Source: Tetrahymena elliotti 4EA (taxonomy: Eukaryota > Ciliophora > Oligohymenophorea > Hymenostomatida > Tetrahymenidae). From it: a stretch of 64,000 bases of DNA. Shown piece after piece: positions 1-11,997 of the stretch; position 1 is the first letter of the stretch, and every line of letters starts with the position of its first letter. The stretch covers positions 451,968 to 515,967 of the forward strand of contig JH720344.1 of the NCBI GenBank assembly GCA_000231825.2, read 5' to 3'. The notes under the pieces were generated by a model. The model saw nothing but the letters and a program-made list of their open reading frames with translations. It was not told the DNA's origin and did not search any database. The position numbers and the translations under genes are program-made.

Positions 1-152
1 AACACCACATAGTAGGAGTAACTGGAGGTGGTGATAAAGACAAGGTCACTTTTATGAATGCTGGAGCTGATTATTATATTTAAAAGCCAGTAGAGGCAAA
101 AATTTTGTAGGATTACATAAACTCTTTTTTACTCAAAAAAAATAACATTTGA
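1..152 (+). CDS. Response-regulator receiver (REC) domain protein, C-terminal fragment
   Basis: The reading frame is already open at the window edge and ends at TGA 150-152, so only the last ~49 residues are present. They read ...HIVGVTGGGDKDK, then MNAGADYYIQKPVEAKIL. This matches the second half of a REC domain: the conserved Thr after beta-4 (V-T-G), the A/G-rich alpha-4 stretch (NAGAD), and the invariant Lys-Pro after beta-5 (QKP). In REC domains these residues carry the phosphorylation switch; the acceptor Asp lies upstream, outside the window. One TAA and one TAG are read as Gln. In ciliates such domains usually end hybrid histidine kinases, so this is probably the C-terminus of a two-component sensor kinase, but the kinase part cannot be seen. 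The protein ends about 15 residues after the domain. Confidence 0.85.
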
Positions 153-1773
153 TATTCAAAAATTTGGTTAAAACTAATCGCATGAACTGTATTGTATACA
201 AAAAATAAAGCAACAAACTAGAAAACTAATTAAATAATTAAATTCTCAGCAAAAAATGTTAAAAATAACCTATTTTAATTCAAACAAACCAAAGTAAAAA
301 ATAAATAAATCATTTTCAATTTTTCCTTTTTTATAAAACCGTTTTAATTATCTTTAAACGAAATGCTTAATCCAAATAAATATTTTTCCAAAATTAAATA
401 TTAATTTTTGAGTTTTATACATAGCATTACCAATCAATAAATATAAATAATTTAATGAGTCACCTAATTAATTCGTTATTTATGTATTTAAATACCACTT
501 TTGTACATTATTTAAAAAAAAATATATTAAATAATTATATTCCATCATTTTGCTTATTTCAAAATATTAGATCTAATAAAGTTTCTTAAAATTACCAACT
601 CAAATCAAATTTTAAATTTTAATAGAAATTAAAAGTAAAAATCAATTTTTAGATAAAGAAAATGAGAAAAGTAAATAAATTTTACAAATTATATTTTGCG
701 AATTCAAAATATTAATACATGAAATGGAAAAATAAGGAAGTTTTGAAATCTATGATTTGAAAGAGCTGAACTAAATTATAATTAAGTAATTTGAATAAAT
801 ATCAAACAAATTCGATACTTAAATTAAGCAAATAGTAATAACATCATTAAACATTAAAAAAATTTATTTACAATTAGTAACAAAGAAAGAACTAATAAGT
901 ATTTGTAAAAAAAATTAAATAGTTTATAAAAATTTAAATAATATTCAGAAATTTAATGAGTTTGCTATTATTTTATGTTCAAAATAAAGTTTTAATTAAA
1001 TTACAAAAAATAATTTTACTTCTAAATAATTGATAGATATAAGATGACATATTAGTTAATAATATATTTTCAATGATATTTTTATCATAGAGTTTTTTAA
1101 AAACCAAATTTCATGATGTTTGCATTTGTTTTCATATAAATTGTATGGAAAAAGCCTTGTAATTGAAAGTAAATAAATAAAAGGAAAATGAAATTTAAAC
1201 ATCTAGATTAAAATTATATTGAAGTCTTAGAATATAATAAGTACAATTTTAATTTACATTTAAATCAATTAAAGCTGATTTGAGATAAAAATTAAATCTA
1301 TGTAAGAGAGAGAAAGACTATTAAAATATATCTTAATTCTTGTTTTTTATAAACGAATAAAAGTAGGCAAAAACTACACTATTTTTAAGCCATAAATAGA
1401 AGAAATTAGAAAATCATTATAAAGAGTGTAAAAATTATAATTTAAACTTCAAACTATATAATTGAATTTACAACTTGAAAAGAAAAGATTAAAAATCATA
1501 GTTAAAGAGGCTGATTATACTTCACAAACAAAGATAGAACAATTTAGTCAGAATAGCTATCTATTATTCAATGATCTTTGTTTGTCAAGTGAAAGAAAAG
1601 TTTGTGTTTTTGTTTATTTGCTTGCTTGTTTGATTTATTGTTTGCTTATTTATAATAAGTGAATAATTAATAAAGTAAATTTAAAAGAAAATTAAAAAAA
1701 GAGATTTTTTATATAAAATAAATACGAAAGGTTATTAATTGATTTTTGATTGATAAGAATAAAAGTAAATAAA
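153..1773. other. Intergenic spacer, very AT-rich
   Basis: Spacer between the receiver-domain gene and the palmitoyltransferase gene. Short open frames occur but show no motif, and some lack a sensible start. No RNA gene or ordered repeat was seen. The last ~100 bases before 1774 presumably hold the promoter, with no recognisable element. Confidence 0.6.
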
Positions 1774-4688
1774 ATGGAAGGAATTAAAAATTAAGATATT
1801 TAGATAAGATTTGACTTGAAACCAGATATTCAAAAAAAGCAATATGAAGAATAAAATTAATTTTCATAGACAATATAAAGGTTCTATATGTTTTGGAACA
1901 CTAGCAACAAAGTCTTTATGAAAGGAGCCATACTTTCAGGGTAAATCCAACTTTAAAAATACTAATTGCTATTAATATTTATTTTTTAACTTATTAATTA
2001 ATAAAATGGCTTTTCTTTAATTAAAATGGCTTTTTTTAATACAATTAGATCAGAAAATAAAAAGTTTTGGGCATCCTTCTTCTTAACTAATTTACCTATG
2101 GTCTTAAACTATATTTTTTCAGTGCCTGTAAAATATTTTCATAATTACTATTCGATTAATAAGCTAATAAATACCTACTTTAGTGACTCCAATCATTCAG
2201 CATTTTTTAGAAGAAATATCAATAGATGAAATAAATAATTGAGCATGTTTGAATATAAATTAATAAAATATATTTTTTTAAATATAGTATCTTCATAGCT
2301 AAGGATAAGATGCAGGCATATTCTTTTTATGTTTTTTTCACTTCTTTGGTAATATATTTATGTTTTGCGTGAACCTCACTGACCCAGGAATCGTTCCCAA
2401 AATAGTAAGAACAATTATTTTATTAATTTTGATTGAAAAGAGCCTTGAAAGCTTAATATTAATGTCATTATTGAGCATAAATAGAATTTTAAATGATAAA
2501 AATAGAATTTTAACATCTTATTTTTTAATATATTAATGCAGACATGTAAACATGAAATAGATAAAGAATGCTTAGATATACCTATTAAGCCTATTATGAA
2601 AACAGGTGATTACCTATATAAATACTAGCTCTGCTTAATGTCTAATAAGTCACACTTTTTGAAGCTTAAGTTTTGCACAACTTGTAAAATTATTTCATAA
2701 AATATAATCTAGATATATATAAATTGCATATTTACTAACAAAAATTAATCAGTTTTTGATAATCAAATTTAAAAATACATTCAAAAAATTAATTGGTAAA
2801 ATCAAAAGTTTAAATAGATTAATTTGTATCTATCTTTATCATAATTTCAATGAATAATATTTTAAAAACAGGTGCTATCTGGAGACCTCCTAGAACTTCC
2901 CACTGCCCCTTATGTGATAATTGTGTTGAAAGATTTGATCACCATTGTCCTTGGCTTGGAACTTGTGTCGGAAAAAGGAACTATAGGTATTTATTTATTT
3001 ACTTTCTTACTAAGTAATTTTTTAAATTAATATTCACTCTCAAAAATAGGTACTTTTATGCTTACCTTTTTAATCTTAGCGGTCTTTGCTTCATAGTTGT
3101 GATTTAAAATATTTAGCTTTTAGTTTTGAGAAATTCAGAAGTAATTAATATTGTAACATATAATTAAAAATTAAATTAATAAATAAATGAATGAAAGGTT
3201 GAAAGTTTTAGCAAAGTAGCCAAAGAATATCCAATCTCACTAGTATTAATCATCTACACTTTCTTAGTAAATATTTATTCTTATTTCAAATAATTAATTC
3301 TATTATTTTATAAAAGTTTTCAATCTTCATAGTTGGCCTTTTTTCATTCCATAACCTTTTGGTTTTTACTAATTTTACTACACATGAATATATTAGGAAA
3401 ATGTGGAAAATCTAAAGCAAAAACCCATTTTCTAGGTAAAAAAATAGATTATTATCCAATTATTTTCTATCCTTACTTTACTTGATTTATTGATTCTAAT
3501 TAATTAATTTTTATTTAAACAATTTTTTTAATTTTCTATTCTTACTTTACTTAACACTCTATTTTAAATATATTACTGGAAATTAATAAATTAGACGTTA
3601 GAAGCTAACTAATTTTATGAACGTTGTTTGCAGAGTGTTTGTTCCTAGTATGTTGAAGCTCTAGAACTAGGTTTTCTATAACCAGAAATTTGAAGTAATT
3701 AATATTCAATTTATTTTAAAATTATCAAATAAATAATAACACTTAAAATAAAATTAACACATTTTTATGTTATGCAAGCAGTATGATGATCAAGAATAAG
3801 AACGCAGCATAATTGATATTTAAAAAAATTTAGGAATCATAAAGCAAAGAGATGAATACAAACACTCTACCACTAACTGCGAGAATACTGAGATAAGTAA
3901 ACTTTATTAGATTTGATTTGTTGTTTAAATAATAATTTGAATATTATCTTAAAAAAGAAATGAGGAATAGCTCACGCTCAAATTCTTAGAAGAAGAGCTA
4001 AAATAATCTAAATAATAGTTAAAATAATGGATAATCTAGTCATAATTCTTAACCTTAGCTTTATTAGCCTAGTTAATAATTTTAATTTAACACTATTTTG
4101 AATACTAGAGGTATTCTTATTAACAATGATCAAAATTCAAACAAGAAAGAAGAAGAATCATAGGAAAGTAGCTAGTAGCGTTTGAAAGCTGAATAAAATA
4201 ATTTTGTTTCACATCCTAAGAATAATGGAAATGGAAATTATAAAGAGAATGGTACAAACAATAAAAATAATCACACTCCAGAAAATAGTATATTTACTAG
4301 CTCATAATAACACCTAAAGTCTTTCACAGCAGTAAATAATAACTAAGGAAAAATTCTAAATAATGGAATACAAATGGCTACTCTATACAATAATGAAATA
4401 CTTGATGAACGAAATAAAATGATCAATAATAAAAATGTTTCTTTGCAATAAAGCCCTGATAACTTATAAACAATAAATGTAATTGATAATAATTTAATAT
4501 AATTTGAAAATGAAAATGATAGTGCTCATGTTTAAATGCAAAATAAAAGCCACTACAATTAAAACTGTCTTAATAACCAAGACAAGCATAAATCTCTCCC
4601 TTAAATAAAGTAATAACAATAATAGAAATAACAAGAAAATCAAACTTATCATAGCAGATAGCTTAGTAAAAAGTAGCTCGAAGTTTGA
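1774..4688 (+). CDS. DHHC-type protein S-acyltransferase (palmitoyltransferase), 11 exons
   Basis: Exons by eye: 1774-1940, 2049-2127, 2288-2404, 2542-2605, 2872-2986, 3050-3140, 3198-3266, 3317-3435, 3634-3694, 3782-3896 and 3958-4688. All junctions are GT...AG and all phases agree, giving 575 aa. The N-terminus has two hydrophobic segments ([20 protein letters not shown]; then [15 protein letters not shown]). Next come the DPG motif ([10 protein letters not shown]), the Cys-rich domain ([20 protein letters not shown], with the catalytic DHHC Cys) and NYRYFY. Two more membrane segments and TTHE, the family's TTxE motif, follow. The enzyme transfers palmitate from acyl-CoA to cytosolic cysteines of membrane-associated proteins. 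The last exon is a ~240-residue Asn/Gln/Ser-rich tail with many TAA/TAG codons. The exon 9 start is the least certain boundary. Confidence 0.93.
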
Positions 4689-5435
4689 AATCGATCAACT
4701 AGTAAAGCAAAGATTTTAAATATCCATTATATAATTTATTAATTTAAGATTTATTTTTGGCCTTTTTAAAAATACTAACAAACTGAACTGAGAAATATTC
4801 CCAAACAAACAAACAAAAAACCATTTTTAATAGTAAAAGTATAATTAATAAAAGTGTAGAGGAATGTATTGAAAAGATATAATTCAATTAATCTATCAAA
4901 TATATTTATATTAAACCTAATTAACTAAAATAAATAAATAAACTTATTATTTATTTTATTTCTAAATTTTTCATAACATATACAAACATTTTTATTCAGT
5001 ATATTTCATTTTTATACTTCAAAGTTGTATTCTTTAACATTTCATTGATTCATGCTTTATTATTAATACTTAATGTAAACTTGATCTAAATTATAGGTTG
5101 CTGTTTCTATTAATTTATCATGATTAATTAATTTTTAAAAATGAACAATCAAATTGAGTGGAAAATCAATTAATTTAATTTAATTTTAGTCAAAACTACT
5201 AGTAGTTGGGGTTGTGAGTTTTAGACATAAATTAAACATAAACATAAAAATGTGAGGGAGGGCATAAACTGAATTTATGTTAAAAATTTTTTTATATTAC
5301 TTTATGTATTAAAATCATTTAAAAACTATTACATACTTTTTATACACTACAATATTTCTCAGTATTTTTATTAAAATTTTTTATTTTTAAAGAAATCTGA
5401 AAAACTTCTTCAAAATCATTCTTTCTTTAAAAAAT
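4689..5435. other. Intergenic spacer up to duplication unit A
   Basis: AT-rich spacer with no convincing gene. It contains the start of a G-rich...C-rich element at 5251-5503, annotated separately. The left edge of the tandem duplication, judged by loss of similarity to the second unit, is near 5436. Confidence 0.5.
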
Positions 5436-5503
5436 GTTAGTTTGAGTTCTTTTGATTTTTTTATGAAAAAAACTAACCTCAATCTCCCCCTCCCCCTCTC
5501 CTT
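5251..5503. repeat. G-rich start / C-rich end intergenic element
   Basis: A purine tract (TGTGAGGGAGGGC, 5251-5263) is followed about 220 bases later by a pyrimidine tract (CTCCCCCTCCCCCTCTCC, ~5484-5502). Such GC blocks stand out in DNA of this composition. The same arrangement recurs at 16386-16578 and, with clear terminal inverted repeats, at 18801-18933. The C-rich end lies inside the duplicated segment, with its counterpart at about 11200-11220. Its identity as a mobile-element family is an inference. Confidence 0.35.
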
Positions 5504-8500
5504 AGAAATAATAAAATTTTTCATTTTTTAAATAAAAAATATTTTATAATTTTCAAATTAACTGTTTATTAACTGAATTATTACTAAATTAATACTTTAA
5601 GAAGAGTATATTTAATTTTATATTTGTGATTAATAATAAATATTGAAGGATAATTACTCTTTTCATTAAAAATAATCTTGGATTTTATAGAAATTAAATT
5701 TGATTTTCTTCTTAAACAAGATTTTCTTAATTTTTTTAATTAATTATTAAAAAATGTGTGGATTTCATAGAAAATTTAAGATTCTCGAATTAGAAACTTG
5801 TTTGATAAAAGTGATTAGGTACCTAAGATTGATTACAATAATTTATTTGAAATACATATCGTCTTTATCAAATCGACTATTCACTTATTTGAAATAATAT
5901 TAAGCAAGATAAAGATTAATTAGGAAAATTGTAAAGATAAAATTTTTTCTTCAATTTTGCTATCATTTTTAATAGCTTAAAAAAATATATGTTACTTAAT
6001 TGCAAATTAATGCTTAAATAAACTTCAGTAAATGTTCTTATATTAAAATGATTTTAAAAATATCAAAAGATGTAAAATTCAAGATGAATTTAAAATAAAA
6101 TATGTTAAAAAATTTGGAAAAATGTTTATCGAGAAGAAATTTTGAAAGACTATTAATTAAAAGAATGGATTGATAATTTATACAAGTTTAATTGTTGCTT
6201 TAATGGATTGGTTCATGAAAAGTTGATAATAAATTAAAAACTTGTATATTTTATTATTATAGTGTTGTCTTAGCAAGATTTAACAAATGTATTGTTTAAC
6301 CATATTTTTCATTTTATATTTAATACAAAAGCTAAATTGTGAGTCTTGTCCTGTTAATTAGTGCTTTTCATAGGTTGAGAGAAAATGCTTGAATATTATT
6401 CTAAATAATTATACAGGGATAAGTGTAAATGGAAATTGTGTTAATGATCGAGAACTAAGTTTAATAGATTATTGTGGTGTAAATTAAGATAAAATATGCA
6501 TAAGTTAGGATAAAACTATGCACATTTTACTCAAAAACGATTCTAGTTTTATAGGGAGCTACTTAGATAAGTATAATATTTTAAATTGCATTGAACATCA
6601 GATCTTCAAATCACTTCTTTCGACCTTCAGTGTAATAGCATAAACTTATTACAGTTATTTAATATTTTAAACAAAAATATTAAGCAATAAAACAGTTAGA
6701 TCATGAGTATTGCTTTCAAAAAGACAGCTACATTTATCCTTTTTAGACTATCAATTTAAGTTTTGAATGCTAATATCAAATGAAGTAAGTAAGTAAATAA
6801 ATAAATAAAGATTATTATGTCATTAAAATTTAATTTGTTAAAAGTGAGTGCTTTAATGGGTAATAATGTGTTCAGATGAACAAAACAGATCATGCAGGAA
6901 TAAATAACAAAGGTGAATGTGTGAAAATAGAGTAAATAGATAATGTTAAAAGCTGTTTTAATGATTAATCATAAATCTGTTTGCTTGAGATTTCTACTAC
7001 GGAATCTTTGTGCACATCTTATCCTTCTAATAAATTGGTGAGCGGTTTTTATTTTTATAAAAGTATTAATTATTGTGCTTACATAAAATATATAAATCAA
7101 ATTCTCCCATAAGATAGTAATAAAAATTACATTTAGATTTGAAATTTATTATTAATAAAATATAAAAATAGGTCACATTGGGTTTGTATAAAGCAATTTT
7201 TGTATTTATTAAAAAAAATAAATTGTGGAAATTAAGGATACAGCTAAATAAATAGTGGGTATAACGAAAACTAAATCTTGCATTGAACTAAATGTTTCTG
7301 TTAATTAATCTGATCAAATAGATTCTTGTATTTCAGGGTAACTAATCTTCAATTCAATTAATTTAGCTTACATTTACTAAAATGACAAGAATTTTGGAGA
7401 AAAAATTAAAAAATTAACAATTTTTTTGAAAATTCATTAAACTAATTTTTTCTAGAAATTTTCAATTTAATTAAATTTCATATTTTTATTTATGTTTAAC
7501 AATTGATATTTCTTTTTTTACTAGCATGATAATTAGCTAAACATATTTTATGACTTTCAGAAAAATTATTTACTCTAATATTTAAAACTATTTTAATGAA
7601 TAAAGGGAGTAAAAACTGATAACAAGAGTATGAACAATATTCAGGTAATTAAAAAATTTTTTTTAATTTTTCTAAGATAATTTTTTATAGATTCTAAATA
7701 GATATTGTTTTGCTCTCACTTTTATTGTTTAGATAAAGTTATTGCAACTTGGCAATAATGACAATATGACATATTATACATGTAAATAAGAAAATTAAAC
7801 TATTGTCTCAGACCCTAAGTAAATGTGTTCCCCAATAATAAATGTATTATTTTTTTACTTTTATAAATTAAATCAAAAAACTTATTCACACACACCCCAT
7901 GAAATAATTGTGTTACAAAGAAATTAATTTCTTTAATTGTTTTATGATAGCTTATCTCTACAACAAAAAAATTTTTAAACCCATTTTTTATTAATTAAAT
8001 TTAAATTCAATTGATTCTAAAATGTCTAAATAAAAGGAAATGCTTAGAGGATGATGAATGCCTGATCATAGAGACAAAAAGCAAAACATAAGCTTGCATT
8101 AAACTATCTTCAATTTAAGGTGTTTCAAATGGAAATAATAAAATTAATATTGATAATTTAAATTTTATCAATTCAACGTTTATTTTGAATGAAGCTAAAA
8201 TAGGAAGTGTTTTCACACAACTTTAAAATCTTCCTATTTAAAGCATTTACAATTATATTTTAATGCATAATACAGCTAAACTCTATGGAAATTCTTTAAT
8301 CTCATAAGCTGTTGGATATCAAGGATTTTTAAGTGATGTTCTGTATTTAGATAATATTACATTTCCAAATTTTACAAGTGGGACATTGAGAGTAAAATCT
8401 TTTTCAGATAATACTTGAGTTCTCAAATTCTCCTTTAAATTTAATTAAGCTATTAGATTGTAAATTTTATTTAAATCATTTATTATATCTTATTGGTATT

Positions 8501-10726
8501 TCAGGGTAGTTTTAGCTCTTATTCTTCACCTTTTAATTTCTTTCATCATAGTTATATTTCTATACTCTGCTAGATATAGTAAATCTTCTATTAAAATTGT
8601 AATAATATTTATTTAGATTCATATAATACCCTATATCTTTAAGATGTGTATTGGAATGATAATATTCTTCTTCATTTTAATTATTTTAATTTGAAAATAA
8701 TAAATAATTAGTCTAGCTACATTTAGTTGGAAGGATAATACTACACAAAAGATTATCCAAATTAACTATGGTATAACAATTTCCTAGGCTTGGCTGTATG
8801 CTTAATAATAATCATAATTTTATTTTCAATTTTAGCTGTACTTAACTATTTTTTGAGCTGTAGTTAGAATAGTGAATTAAATGATATTTTTAAACTGATT
8901 TTTTAGTTGAATAAACATTTCTAGCGGGAATCTTTTTCAACTATCTATAGAATGCTTCTATACTTAATAGAATTTGTTTTTTTTCTGTAAGCTCAATTAA
9001 ATACTATATTTTGTGTGCTATTTAATTGCTTTACTGCATTTCAATCCTTTATTGTAAAAATTCTACATAAAAAATAATTTTTTAATAAAAATATAAATAT
9101 TAAATAGTTATGCCTTTTAAAAGCAGATAAAAGAACATATATGAGATAATGATAAACTTTGGCTTTTCTGTTTGCTTTGGTGTTTTGAATTACTTAAATT
9201 AAAATGCTGCTTAAGATAACAATATTTAGATTATTTTTCTAATACTCTCTTTCATATTAATGTTTTTCTTAGGAAGATACTTTAGAATAAAAATCCTGGA
9301 ATTTATCTAAAAGAAATCAAAAAAATAAAAAAACCTAAAAGAAATGAGCTCAAAACTTTGGAAATAACTCTTTAATCATGTAGTAATTAAATCTAATTTC
9401 AAATTGAACCTTTTTAAGAGCTATGAGAGCTAAGAATATCTTAAATTATCTTAGACATTTCAAAAATTATGCTACTTAAAATTTCTCTATCAGCTGAAAA
9501 AAATAAAATATTTATTTAGTTAACCTGTATGTATTTCATATTTTTATTAGTACAAATAATCAATTCATAAAATTTTTGATTTAATCTGTTTTCAAAAATT
9601 ACAATTATTTATATCAAATATCAAGAAACCAATCTGTTTTACTTTTAATTTATTTTATGGATAATTAATTACTTTAAAATAAATTCTCAATTCTGCTACT
9701 TTGAAAGTTAACTTTATCTTTTTTTAATTGATATTTGTTTTTTCAATTAATTAAAAAAATGTAAAGGAATTTCTAAAAATCCATAGATAGAATTAAAGTT
9801 ATTTTTTTATTTATTTATTTACTGCACTTTGATAGAATTTTAGATCTAAAGTACTTGTTTTTTTTCAATTAAGAAAAGTTAGTTTCATAGCCTTTTAATT
9901 TTCAATATTGAATGTTTTATTTTTATTTGATATACAATTTTAAAAACTATCAGGCTTATGTCTGATTGTTTGAAATTGCTAGTTTCAGATGAGATATTAA
10001 AATTCTAAAATCTTTAACATAGTAATATCTTACCTAAGAGAAGGCTTAATTGTCAAAATAAAATTTATTTAATTTACAAATAAATCATTTTTTTAATTTA
10101 CGTTTATTCTGTTTTTTGCGTTTATTGCTTGAAATTCCCAGTACTACAAAAATCTTCCTTGAATAATTTAAGTTCATAATCAACTAAACATATGAAAAAG
10201 GGAGCTTGACTATCTTCTTTTTTCTTTCAATATAATTATTAACATGAAGTCTAAGAAGTTAATAGTTATTAAACATATTAAAAGGGTTGTGGTTAGCCTA
10301 AAAAATTAGCAAATATAGAGATGAGATGGAGTATTTTATTGATAAAACTTTAAATTTAATTAAAAAAGCATGGTCTTCTCACTAAAATAAAACTAAAAAA
10401 CTTAATAGATCCACTTTTTAAGCTTATGATAGTAAAGTCTAACTATTACTTCTAAATATGCTTTTAAGATTTTTAAAATAACTAGAAACTAGAGAGTAAA
10501 AACTATTATTTATCCAGAAAGTTAGAATACTTATTGCTCTGCATTGTGCAGAAGAATATTTATTGTTGTTATCAAAATACATATTTAAGAACAAAATAGG
10601 TCAATCTTAATTAGTTGTTATCTCTTAAGGCTTTTATATTAGAGAAAATATTTAAATTTTAAATGATTTTTTTTCATTAAAAAACTTTAAAATCAAAAAT
10701 GTAAATAAAAGTTTATTTACCATCTT
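5436..10726. repeat. Segmental duplication unit A (deleted copy)
   Basis: This 5.3-kb segment is collinear with 11160-26527 on the same strand. Similarity starts at the 'agtt.gagttcttttgatt' block and stops at 'ttatttaccatctt' (10726 vs 26527). Relative to unit B it lacks three blocks: about 13099-13430, about 14294-22573 and about 22853-23917. Together these make ~9.7 kb. The retained parts differ only by scattered substitutions and small indels, so the duplication is fairly recent and the deletions later still. The unit includes the pseudogene 6287-9497 and its flanks. Confidence 0.88.
6287..9497 (+). pseudogene. Decayed copy of the giant Cys-rich/beta-helix membrane protein gene
   Basis: It begins with an intact start and signal peptide (MYCLTIFFILYLIQKLNC) like the gene at 11998. 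One A is missing at ~6593-6595 ('ttgaacatc' versus 'ttgaaacatc' in unit B), which throws the frame and ends it at a TGA. Further damage: loss of one exon near 7381, a ~10-base deletion near 7630, an altered stretch with a TGA near 7750, an ~8.3-kb deletion at ~8122, a ~1.1-kb deletion at ~8405 and one T missing from the T-run near 8976. The 3' end, including the multi-TM C-terminus and its TGA (9495-9497), is still recognisable. Transcription cannot be judged. A protein equal to the unit B product cannot be made. Confidence 0.85.
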
Positions 10727-10861
10727 GTAAAGCTCCTCTATGTCTACTTCTGGATTTTCTGGAAACTTAATGAGATATTATTATCCACTACTATAATTTT
10801 ACATTCTTTAAAAAATTTATTTTTAAAGTTTAATAATTAATAGAATAAAAAAATAAAAAAT
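9498..10861. other. Spacer, mostly unit A 3' flank
   Basis: Up to 10726 this is the counterpart of 25034-26527. Both copies are noncoding by eye and have accumulated indels independently. From 10727 to 10861 the sequence is unique and shows nothing recognisable. Confidence 0.6.
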
Positions 10862-11230
10862 ATGAATCAATATTAACTTGGAAATAGATTATTACAAAAA
10901 AGTAGTAAAAATAATAATATTTTTGATATCAATAGCTATGTTATTAGTAGATTTACATCTTCAAATGTTAAAAAGAGAATGTTTGAAATAGATGATCCAA
11001 AATATCCTGAAATTGTTGAATGTGGGAAATTATTCATAAAAAGATATATTTTAAAATTTATTAGGATATCTTTATAATAAAAAAAATAAAATTAAATACT
11101 TTACTATTATCTTTTTTAAATTAATCAAAATACTTTTTTCTATCTAAATTATTCCATTTTAGTTTCAGTTCTTTTGATTTTTTTTATGAAAAAAACAAGC
11201 CTCGGTCCCTCCCCCTCTGCTTTAAAATGA
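10862..11230 (+). pseudogene. Short ORF, possible 5' fragment of a gene cut by duplication unit B
   Basis: An ATG at 10862 opens 122 codons in the ciliate code, ending at TGA 11228-11230. The first ~60 residues look protein-like (MNQYQLGNRLLQKSSK..., then KKRMFEIDDPKYPEIVECGK). The rest becomes AT-noise and runs across the left edge of unit B at 11160. I recognise no domain. It may be a first exon whose continuation was displaced when unit B was placed here, or a chance ORF. With one stop codon and this base composition, 120-codon chance ORFs are not rare. Confidence 0.25.
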
Positions 11231-11997
11231 TAAAATTATTTATTTTTTAAATAAAAAATATTTTAGAAGTATTTTTAAATAAACTATTAACTGAATTATT
11301 ACCAAATTAATACTTTAAGAAGTGTATGTTCAATTTTATATTTGTGATTAATTACGAATATTGAAGGATTGTTACTCTTTTTGTTAAAATAATCATTTAT
11401 TTAAAAGAAATTAAATTTGATTTTCTTCTTATACAAGATTTTCTAAATTTCTTTTAATTTATTATTATTAATAAATGTGTGGGTTTCTTAGAAAATTTTA
11501 GATTTTTGAATTAGAGACTTGTTTCGTAAGAGCTATTAGTAAGCTAAGATTGATTACTATAATTTATTTGAAATATGTATTGTTTTTACCAAATCAACTA
11601 TTCACTTATTTGAAACAATATTAAGCAAGATAAAGATTAATTAGGAAAATTCTAATTATAGGGTTCTTAAATTTACACACTGATTTTTCAAAGCTTGAAA
11701 TATATATTACTTTCTAATTACCTGTGTAAACAAACTTCAATAAATGTTATTGTATAAAAATGATTTTAAAAACATCAAAAATGTAAAATTCCAAATGAAT
11801 TTAATCTAAAATAAGTAAAAAAATTATGAAAAATGTTTATCGAGAAGAATTTTTAAAGACTTTTAATTAAAAGAATGGATTGATATTTTATACAAGTTTA
11901 ATTTTTGCTTTCATCGATTAATTCACAAAAAAGTTGATAATAAATTAAAAACTTGTAAATTTTATTATTATAATATTGTCTAAGCAAGATTTAACAA
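11231..11997. other. Upstream flank of the giant membrane-protein gene
   Basis: AT-rich and collinear with ~5500-6286 of unit A. Conservation of this flank between the two units is what one would expect of a co-duplicated promoter. No individual element is recognisable. Confidence 0.4.

Noticed and set aside
1462..1662. Standard-code ORF of 66 codons
   Set aside because: It begins with TTG, has no motif, is Leu/Cys/Tyr-rich in the manner of AT-rich noise, and lies in intergenic DNA.
153..1773. Possible tRNA, rRNA or snRNA genes in spacers, also elsewhere
   Set aside because: No cloverleaf with a convincing T-arm consensus and no recognisable snRNA core was seen in any spacer.
2128..2229. 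Continuation of palmitoyltransferase exon 2 to the TGA at 2227
   Set aside because: A GT donor at 2128 and an AG acceptor at 2287 restore the frame into the DPG-containing exon. Reading through would truncate the enzyme before its catalytic domain.
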